The position numbers and the translations under genes are program-made. Below the pieces are notes generated by a model. The model searched no databases, had not been told where the DNA came from, and saw nothing but the letters and a program-made list of their open reading frames with translations. Of a stretch of DNA of 64,000 nucleotides, positions 57,415 to 64,000 are shown one piece after another. The stretch is taken from positions 84,664,593 through 84,728,592 of the forward strand of contig OY726560.1 in NCBI GenBank assembly GCA_963383645.1. Direction: 5' to 3'. How positions within the stretch are numbered: the first letter of the stretch is position 1; the number at the start of each line of letters is the position of its first letter. Source of the stretch: Muscardinus avellanarius. Taxonomy: Eukaryota; Chordata; Mammalia; Rodentia; Gliridae.

Positions 57415-57612
57415 GCTGTGGTGTGGTTTCGGTGTTTGAACCAGAGGCATTACATCTCTGAGCTATACCCCCATTCCTATTTTATTTTTTATTTTGAAAC
57501 AGAGTCTTGATTAATTCTTGAGAGCCTCACTAAATTGCTAAGGTGGCCTCAAGACTATGACCCTCCAGTCTCAGCCTCAGTGATGCAGGCATGCATCACT
57601 ACATCCAACATC
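57415..57612 (-). mobile_element. Old SINE
   Basis: GTGTTTGAACCAGAGGC to ATCACTACATCCAAC. Confidence 0.72.
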
Positions 57613-57767
57613 TCTCAAGTTATTATTATTGTTTTGTCTTTTGGCATTTTAACATTTACTATCTTGTTTTCCCCTCAAGATGAGAGTGGTGCTTTATAAT
57701 TTAATTTTGTCCTGAATAGAATGTTACATACAAAATTTTATCAAATATCTTAAATTCCAAACTTTTG

Positions 57768-57980
57768 AGCTGGGCATGGTGGCACACGCTTGTAATCCCA
57801 GCATTTGGGAGGCTGAGACAGGAGGATCGAGGTTTGCACCCAACCTTAGCTACTTAGTGAGGCCCTTCACAACTCAGCAAGACCCCGTTTCAAAATAAAG
57901 AATAAAAATAGGGCTGGGGGTATAGCTCAGAGGTAGAATGTCCCTGGGTCCCATCCCCAGTACCACAAAAAATTAAAAAA
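57768..57980 (+). mobile_element. SINE
   Basis: GAGCTGGGCATGGTGGCACA to CCCCAGTACCAC and A-tail; flanked by CAAACTTTT/CAACCTTTT. Confidence 0.89.
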
Positions 57981-58071
57981 ATTAATTTCAACCTTTTAAT
58001 TTTTTTAGTTACTTCCCGTCATTTTAATGATTTATATGTACTCAGTGTAGCAAAGACTTAAAAGTTCATGT

Positions 58072-58285
58072 TGGCTGGGCATGATGGTGCGTGCTTGTAA
58101 TCCCAGCACTTGGGATGCTGAGACAGGAGGATCGCACAGGTTCAAAGCCAGCCTCAGCTACTGAGTGAGGCTCTTAGCAACTTAGTGAGACCCTGTTTCC
58201 AATTTAAGTATAAAAAAGGTCTGGGAATATAGCCCGCAGGTAGAAAAGCCCCTGTGTTCCACCTCAATACCACAAAAAAAAAAAA
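58072..58285 (+). mobile_element. SINE
   Basis: GGCTGGGCATGATGGTGCGT to CCTCAATACCAC and A-tail; flanked by AAAAGTTCATG duplications. Confidence 0.92.
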
Positions 58286-58544
58286 GTTCATGGTGATTCA
58301 AACATTTACTTAAGGATGAAATTATTTGTGGTTTTCTAGTCTATGCATACGGCGCCTCCGCTCAAAAATATGGGTAGAATGCACTATGCTGTATTTGCTG
58401 TAGAATCCTAAATATTATCTTTTTCCTCCGAAGAATACCTTTTGGCCAATTCAGAATCGTAAGAGCGTTGTATAGGTTTCTGTATATGAAGATGTAAAAA
58501 AGGACATGCACAGACATTTATACATTACACTCTTTGTAATCCTT
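58286..58544. other. Intergenic unique DNA
   Basis: Nothing recognised. Confidence 0.55.
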
Positions 58545-58690
58545 GTTTTACACTTTAATTGGTGCAATGTAATTATACATCATAATGAGATTCAAAGTGA
58601 TATAAACATACACTCATATATCTCTGGATTTATTTCCCTCCATGTCCACCTCTCCCTCTTTCTCTGTCCATGTTAGCAAGATTGGTAGTG
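58545..58690 (-). mobile_element. LINE-1 3'UTR fragment
   Basis: AATTGGTGCAATGTAATTAT, CATCATAATGAGATTC and the C-rich TTTCCCTCCATGTCCACC match the 3'UTR of copies A and B. 5'-truncated. Confidence 0.65.
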
Positions 58691-58789
58691 AAACCTTTTG
58701 TATGCACATATCCTTATTTGAGCTTTCTGTTATTCTGACATAATTTAGTAATTTTTAAAAATCCTCCAGTGCATTTGAAGCAGCTGTTT

Positions 58790-59240
58790 TTTGCTGTTTT
58801 TGATGTGTGTATGTGGTTGCTTTGGTCAGCTTCATGTTACTACAACGATATGCCTGAGACAGGCCATTTATGAGATCAGTAGAGGTTTACCTAAGCTCAT
58901 GGTTCTGGATCAAGGCCAAGATCATGCAGACCCCATAGTTTGGACCCCTGGCAGAAGCTACTATGTCAGGACAAGTGGTCACATCTAGAGCTAGGAAGCA
59001 GGGTGGGGAGAGGAGAATGGAGGAGCCCCACAATCCCTTTCAAGGGTACCCCCAAGGGCCTAAGGATATAACCCTAGGCCCCACCCTGTGGTGCACAGCC
59101 CTGCCCAGCACTGCACCCCTGTGGGGGTCCAGCTTTTACATGTGGACCTCGGGGGGACACTCAAGGCCAGAGTAGCAACCAAAGCAATGTCCCTGTGAGT
59201 CTAGTTTGTTGCCTCCATAAACAGAGAATATTGGCAAAGA
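58790..59240 (+). repeat. Old interspersed repeat, family not assigned
   Basis: It contains GTCAGCTTCATGTTACTACA, TGCCTGAGACAGG, CTCATGGTTCTGGATCAAGG and ends GGGGGGACACTCAAGGCCAG. This series of landmarks recurs in mammalian dispersed repeats; I cannot name the family with certainty. Confidence 0.45.
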
Positions 59241-59255
59241 GTGACCCAAGGGGAG

Positions 59256-60247
59256 ATTGTAGGAATGCTGTGGAAAATAACCCCCTCATATTATAGAATT
59301 AAGGTAGGATCCTTATAGAAGTAAGATATTAGAATATAGAGTTAAGATATAGAAGTAAGGTAGGATTGGAAACAGAATGAAGATCTGTAAGCCCAGCTGC
59401 CCAGAAGGCTCCCTCCAGCTTGCCGGCCAAGGTCTCTGTCCTCCCCGCGCTGCCCCCCACAGCTGCAAGCAACATGGGCCCCAATCCCCATATCTTTGAG
59501 CCAGATCAGCCCTCCCCCTCGACCTGGGGAACAAGGCCGTGCTCTCCAGGCAGATTCCTCAGCGCAGAGTTAAGCCTGGCCCAGCCAAGGTGGGTGGGAA
59601 AGGCAGCCCCTCCTCGGACTGGGATTTTCCAGTCCAGAGAACATTCTACAGCACTTCCACTGGTTTACGTTGGGAAATCAGACTGTTTACAGGAGGCCAC
59701 ATGTGTGTCTTCCTCGCCCGCTCTCCTCCTTGTAATGTTCTGCAGGTCTCCCGCAGGTCCCCGCGGGAAGGGCAGGGGCTTCGGCCAGTCATGCCACTGC
59801 AGGGCCCTGTGCGGGAACAGGGCGGCTCCCGGCCGGGCCCAGGGGGGCTGCAGGGCAGTCTTTGGAGATGTCCTCCTCCATCCCCCCAATCCCTGTGGTG
59901 CCAGAGCTGGGGCCAGGGCCCGAGCGGACCCTCTGGAGGGATCTGGATGCCGAGGCCTATGTGGCCAGCAGCGTGGACACCGAGTATTCCTGGCTCACAG
60001 GAACAGAGTCCAGACCCCAACTGCAGGGCAAGTCTGGGGGGTCAGGAAGAGAAGGGGCAGAAGGGAAGGGCCAGGCGGGTCCAGGACAGCGGGCCTGCAG
60101 GAGCCCATTGAGCGGAGCAGGCTGCGGGTCAGGACCGCCTGGCCTCGCCCTTCCACTACTCCTCTGACGGCACAAGACAGGGACCCCTATGGTCCACCAT
60201 GGGTTACACCCTCGGGCCTGACCCCTGACCTCTGGCCAGGCTGCCCT
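59256..60247 (+). other. GC-rich block of unknown origin left of the LTR
   Basis: After an AT-rich lead (59256-59385) the DNA turns GC-rich. All + frames stay open for long stretches, the longest 59420-60292 (290 codons). Another frame reads PPIPVVPELGPGPERTLWRD followed by LDAEAYVASSVDTEYSWLTG at 59877-60000, which looks more protein-like. I do not recognise a family. It may be retroviral internal or captured sequence, or simply GC-rich DNA. Confidence 0.35.
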
Positions 60248-61070
60248 GGTACTGTTAAGAATGGCTTTAGAGAATTAAGACATTGGATTTAGGATTCAGA
60301 ATATAGTTAACTTGTAAGTTCCTGTCTTTCTTTAATAACTGCCTGCTCAAGTTCTGGCTTCTGTAAAACTGCTTATTCATATGTCCAGGCATTTGTCCGG
60401 TAATAGTCTTTCGTTTTAGACTTGCTTGATGTTTAAAGAATATTAGAAATTGCTTTTAAAGTTTAGGAATTGCTTTTAAGTGCTTTAGAATATAAAAGTA
60501 TTTTTTCCTGAGTTATAAGCCTGTAACCGTTTTATCTACCAGGAACATCTGCATTCCACAAACCTAGCCAGAGGCAGCCCTAGTGAAAGAGCACATACCA
60601 TAAGGGAGATAAGCAGTCTTTGGCGGGCGATGACGTAGACAGGCATACCTTTGAAACTATTTGCTGTGATTCAAGTGTGTGGATGCATGTTTTAAAATTA
60701 TTGGTTGTACTTGTTTGTCCTTGTATCTGATTGGTTGTATTCTAAGGTTGGGGGGCTCAGACTTTTGGCAGGCTCTGACGTGTGTAACCACTCCCTCCTG
60801 GGGCTATAAATTCAGACCCTGGAGTGAGCTCTGGGTCGAAATTCCGACCACTTTCCTTGCTGTCTATTGAGGCTAACGCTAGCTCGGCCAGAGGCTCACT
60901 CTGGTAGCTGCTGGGCAATTCCTCAACTGACAGTCAAGTTAGTGAAGGAGTTTCGACCACTGGCTAGCCAGTAAAGAGCTGCAGCACAATAAACCCTGCT
61001 TGTACTTTACATCCTTGGTGTGTTCTTCATTATTTGGGTAAGGGGGTGCTTCTCGGACCCTATCAAGAGT
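60248..61070 (+). mobile_element. LTR-like unit (endogenous retrovirus class, probably solo LTR)
   Basis: In order: AT-rich U3-like DNA, two inverted CCAAT boxes (ATTGG at 60700 and 60730), TATAAA at 60805, AATAAA at 60988, then a GT-rich U5-like stretch ending about GGACCCTATCA. This is a full LTR layout in the + direction. The outer borders are approximate and no target-site duplication was found. Confidence 0.65.
60805..60810 (+). promoter_or_regulatory. TATA box of the LTR-like unit
   Basis: GGGGCTATAAATTC lies about 75-100 bp downstream of two ATTGG motifs and 180 bp before AATAAA. Confidence 0.6.
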
Positions 61071-61089
61071 TACCATGGTAACCTATCGA

Positions 61090-61205
61090 GACCCTTATAG
61101 CTCTATTTTTTATTCTTTATTTTGAAACAGGGTCTCACTAAGTTGTGGGGGACCTCATTAAGTAGCTGAGGCCGTCCTCAAACCAAGATCCTCCTGGCTC
61201 AGTGT
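61090..61205 (-). mobile_element. SINE, both ends truncated
   Basis: TTTTTATTCTTTATTTTGAA to GATCCTCCTGGCTCAG. Confidence 0.75.
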
Positions 61206-61239
61206 ACTAGTATTGGGAAGAGGTTTTAAAATGTATTTA

Positions 61240-61757
61240 ATGTATCAGTATTGGGAAAGAAATCCAATTTTAAAAATATATCTTTTATACTAAGAAAGCC
61301 AGGGCTAACAAAAAGGAGGGACTTGTAATTTACATTTTAAAGGAAAGAAAGCTAGAGCCAGAGATGGGAAGAAATCCCAGATCCTGGGAAAACAATTTCA
61401 CACATTTTGGGGGATAAAACAAAAGGTAGAGGCCTGTGTTTGGAGACAGTACTGCTCCCCCCTCCCGCCCCAAATCTGGCTGCAGAGATAGCAGAAGCAG
61501 AGCCTGGGCTGGAGATAAGGGGTAGCATTATCTATAGATCAAAGGACCTGCCGTGGACTTGGTCAGGATAAAACACTTAGTAAACTGGAGTTCTTTGGCA
61601 TTTTCATTCGAATCCCCTCCCCCCCCCCCCGTTCCCCCCTCCAGCACAGGGCTGTAACTATATCCTATATTTCTATCTTTTTAATAAACTTCTTTAAATC
61701 TTCAGCAGCTGTCCAAGTGATGAATATTTATTCTTAGCTTAGGACAAGAATCCACAG
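61240..61757 (+). mobile_element. Possible second LTR-like unit
   Basis: Starts near TGTATCAGTATTGGG, has a pyrimidine-rich centre and AATAAA at 61683, and ends near GAATCCACA. No confirmed borders. Confidence 0.35.
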
Positions 61758-61898
61758 TTTTTCTGTTTGTGTGGTGGTGGTGGTAGGGGCATTACTTCTC
61801 CCCACACACACACCACGCACATTTCCACCCGCAACAATTACAGGTCTCTGTTACCACACTCCTTAGAGTAAAATATTAAGTGACAATCTTACAATTTG

Positions 61899-61949
<51 letters not shown>
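61899..61949. repeat. (TG)n microsatellite
   Basis: About 25 TG units with one TTTG interruption. Confidence 0.95.
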
Positions 61950-61952
<3 letters not shown>

Positions 61953-62299
61953 TTTCATGGAGACCAAAAATCTGTGAAAGAAATCATTTAAAAGTTATAT
62001 AAGAGATTGAAGTTAAAAGATGAAAAGGTCAGAGTAAACACACACAGCACGATGTAAGAGCTATGGGCATGAACACCTTTGTTACTCTAAGAGGAGGCCT
62101 GCTGCTATGGACTCCACACAGGGCTTAATGTCTGGGCACTTCTACCAGGTTTTCTGTTGCTGTTCTGTTTTTTATATTCATAATTAAATAAAATCCAAAC
62201 ACCCCAAATCATTAATATTAGTGGAGTTGAAACATTATTTCAGTCATCTTGTTCAGAAAAATTTAACTTGGCTACCGAAAAAGGTACAAAGTACACAGG
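61950..62299. other. Intergenic unique DNA
   Basis: Nothing recognised. Confidence 0.55.
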
Positions 62300-62497
62300 G
62301 ATAGAGGTGGCACACCCGCGCTTGTAATCCCCGAGCTTGGGAGGCTGAGACAGGAGGATCGTGCAGGTTGGAAGCCAGCCTCAGCTACTTAGTGAGGCTC
62401 TCAGCAACTTAGTGAGACTCTATTTCCAAATAAAGTATAAAATAGGTCTGGGAGTATAGCCCAGAGGTAGAAAAGCCCCTGGGTTCCACCGCCGGTA

Positions 62498-62546
<49 letters not shown>
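62300..62546 (+). mobile_element. SINE with (CA)n tail
   Basis: GATAGAGGTGGCACACCCGC to CGCCGGTACTACACAC; the tail is (CA)n at 62500-62546. Confidence 0.88.
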
Positions 62547-62548
<2 letters not shown>

Positions 62549-62577
62549 ATGTAAAATTCATGTTATTAATGATTTTG

Positions 62578-62672
62578 GGTGGGGCTAAGGGCTGTGGCTC
62601 ACGGGGGAGTGCTCATGCGAGAGGTCCTGAGACTGAGTCCCAGCACAACAAAACAGAAATAAAAATAAATAT
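62578..62672 (+). mobile_element. Monomeric full-length ID element
   Basis: GGGCTAAGGGCTGTGGCTCA, GCTCATGCGAGAGGTCCTGA and GAGTCCCAGCAC span a complete tRNA-Ala-like body with an A-rich tail. It lies about 600 bp upstream of the ALKAL1 start. Confidence 0.75.
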
Positions 62673-62740
62673 TTATTTAAAAAATTGGGCAAGATGAAAT
62701 AATAGATTTTTAAACACTGTGCCTATTAAAATCTTCTATG

Positions 62741-62835
62741 CTATTTTGTTTTTTGTTTTTAGTACTGGGCTTGAACCCAGGGGCACTCTACCTGGAAGCT
62801 ACACCTCAGCCTAATCTCATTTTCTTTATTCTTAA
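62741..62835 (-). mobile_element. Partial SINE (ID half)
   Basis: TTTAGTACTGGGCTTGAACC to TTTTCTTTATTCTT; truncated in the linker. Confidence 0.75.
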
Positions 62836-62983
62836 GCACTGACAAAACTCTTGCAAAATATAGTTAGTTACCTAACTGGTGAGAGTCCCAGGCACGGCTC
62901 AGCCACCGCCAGCGCACCTGTGGCGCCCGGCGCGGGGCGGGGCCTGGGAGGAGGGGGCGGGGCCTGGTCGGGTCCGGGGCGGG

Positions 62984-63047
62984 GCGGGGCGGGTCCTGGG
63001 CGGGGCGCGTCCTGGGCGGGGCGGGTCCTGGGCGGGGCGGGTCCTGG
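62984..63047. repeat. 16-bp GC-box minisatellite in the ALKAL1 promoter
   Basis: Four head-to-tail units of GCGGGGCGGGTCCTGG; the second unit differs at one base. Each unit contains a GC box. It lies 240-305 bp upstream of the start codon. Confidence 0.9.
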
Positions 63048-63288
63048 CCCCGGCTCTAGCCCCGGGCCGGGATCGGCTCCCTGCCGCGCTCCCTGCGCTC
63101 CCTTCCCGCGCACACAGACAGCGGTCCCCCCGCGGCGGGCGCGCTGAGCAGCAGCCCGCGGACCCGCGAGCGGCGCGCCGCGCTCCAGGAGGCCGCCCTG
63201 GGCTGGGGAGGACCCGGCGCCGCCGCCCCGCCGGGACCCCTGCCGCGCCGCCCTCCGGCCCTCGGGGGCTGCGGCTCCCAGCCGAGCC

Positions 63289-63472
63289 ATGCGGCCGGCC
63301 GGGCCGGGCGCCCCGCTGCCCGCGCTGCTGCTGCTGGCGCTCGCGCTGTCCCCGCGGGCGCAGGGGAGACCCCGGGGGCGCAGGCCCGCCCGCGGCGCCG
63401 TCCAGCCCCGGCCGCTGCCCTTCCTGGCGGCCGCGGGTCCTCGCCAGGCCGCCCGCGCCGCCCGGAGCTCAG
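63289..63472 (+). CDS. ALKAL1: ALKAL1 (FAM150A), first coding exon
   Basis: ALKAL1 is a small secreted cytokine that activates the receptor kinases ALK and LTK. The ATG at 63289 opens 61 codons plus one base, ending at the consensus donor CTCAG|GTGAGT at 63473. The protein starts MRPAGPGAPLPALLLLALAL: a Leu-rich signal peptide of about 26 residues, then a basic GRPRGRRPARG segment like that of human FAM150A, then a poorly conserved Pro/Ala linker. The conserved Cys-containing receptor-binding C-terminus is encoded by exons right of the window. Position downstream of RB1CC1 on the same strand matches human gene order. The identification combines the signal-peptide match and synteny. Confidence 0.9.
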
Positions 63473-64000
63473 GTGAGTCCGCCGGGTCGCAGCCCGAGCT
63501 CCGCCCGAGCCCGGGTCTTCGTGGACCCCTGAGGAAGGCAAGGCACTTGCTTTGGGAAGCCCGAACGAGCTCAGAGACCAGATCATCTCTGCAGACTCCC
63601 TCTGGGGGAAAGACGTGATGAAGTTATTGGATTTACCGAAATTGGGACTTAAGTCTCAAAATCGGGCTGGCAAAGACCCGCTTTCTGTGGCTCTTCCCAG
63701 GCGGGGGTAACCTGATGGGGCAGCCGAAGGCCTTGGGTTTGCATCCCCAGGACCAGAGACAGGTGGCAGGTTACTTACCGGTCAGTGCCTCCTTTCTGAG
63801 TTTTCTGGGATTTCGAGAGTCAACAGGACTGCCTTAAGACCTGGACGTCTTCAGCAAGCATCTTCCCTGCTGCCTCAAGCTGGCCACGGAGACTGGGGAC
63901 TGACAGTAACTGGGCTGATCCTGGGTCAGAAGTCAGCCAGCTGCTCCCACATCAACTCTGGACACCTGGGTTCCTGTTTATTAAATGCCTAGGGAGGTGG
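63473..64000 (+). other. Start of ALKAL1 intron 1
   Basis: This runs from the GTGAGT donor to the window edge. It is moderately GC-rich at first and unique-looking. A short stretch at 63725-63763 resembles an ID 3' end (CTTGGGTTTGCATCCCCAGG) but is too degraded to call. Confidence 0.75.

Larger units (their letters stand above)
62880..63520. promoter_or_regulatory. CpG island and promoter of ALKAL1
   Basis: This is the only strongly GC- and CpG-rich block in the window. It begins abruptly after AT-rich DNA, carries many GGGGCGGGG GC boxes, has no TATA box near the start codon, and covers ALKAL1 exon 1. This is typical of an Sp1-type promoter. Confidence 0.88.

Noticed and set aside
59420..60292. 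290-codon open frame as a protein-coding gene
   Set aside because: Other + frames are open across the same GC-rich block, there is no splice or family support, and the frame runs into the LTR-like unit. Kept only as an observation.
62851..63618. Several long open frames on both strands around the ALKAL1 promoter
   Set aside because: High GC removes stop codons in all frames; only the 63289 frame matches a known protein and ends at a consensus donor.

Overview
This is mammalian nuclear DNA from a rodent, most likely of the squirrel-related clade (Sciuromorpha). It is dominated by dimeric SINEs in which a 7SL-derived B1-like half is joined through an A-rich linker to a tRNA-Ala-like ID half (B1-dID architecture). 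It also holds LINE-1 copies with a rodent-type 3' end. The ID half differs slightly from the marmot/ground-squirrel form I know, so a relative such as Aplodontia or another sciuromorph is possible. The species is not settled by sequence alone.

Two protein genes are supported, both on the + strand and in the same tandem order as human 8q11. (1) Positions 1-~20,260 hold the 3' end of RB1CC1 (FIP200, an autophagy-initiation scaffold of the ULK1 complex). Nine coding exons with consensus splice sites encode about the last 320 residues, including the whole C-terminal Claw domain, followed by the stop at 18861-18863 and the 3'UTR. (2) Positions ~62,880-64,000 hold the CpG-island promoter and first coding exon of ALKAL1 (FAM150A), a secreted ligand of ALK/LTK. 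The rest of that gene lies beyond the right edge.

The ~43 kb between them is intergenic and repeat-rich: more than 80 SINE insertions, many nested; ancient L1M, L2, MIR-like and MER5-like fragments; three Tigger/MER2-like DNA transposons; a MaLR-type LTR split by later insertions; one or two other LTR-like units near 60.2-61.8 kb; a processed, SINE-split LGALSL (galectin-related) pseudogene at ~50.6-51.3 kb; and many microsatellites, mostly grown from SINE tails.

The most unusual content is a pair of 5'-complete LINE-1 derivatives (39088-42482 and 43711-46755, both minus). Each has the same rearranged layout: 5'UTR, ORF1, an INVERTED piece of ORF2, then the 3'UTR. Each has its own different target-site duplication, so this is not a local segmental duplication. 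The rearranged form appears to have been copied as a unit, like a HAL1-type non-autonomous LINE. A second notable item is a young-looking SINE subfamily with a hairpin just after its B box and a rewritten ID 3' end.
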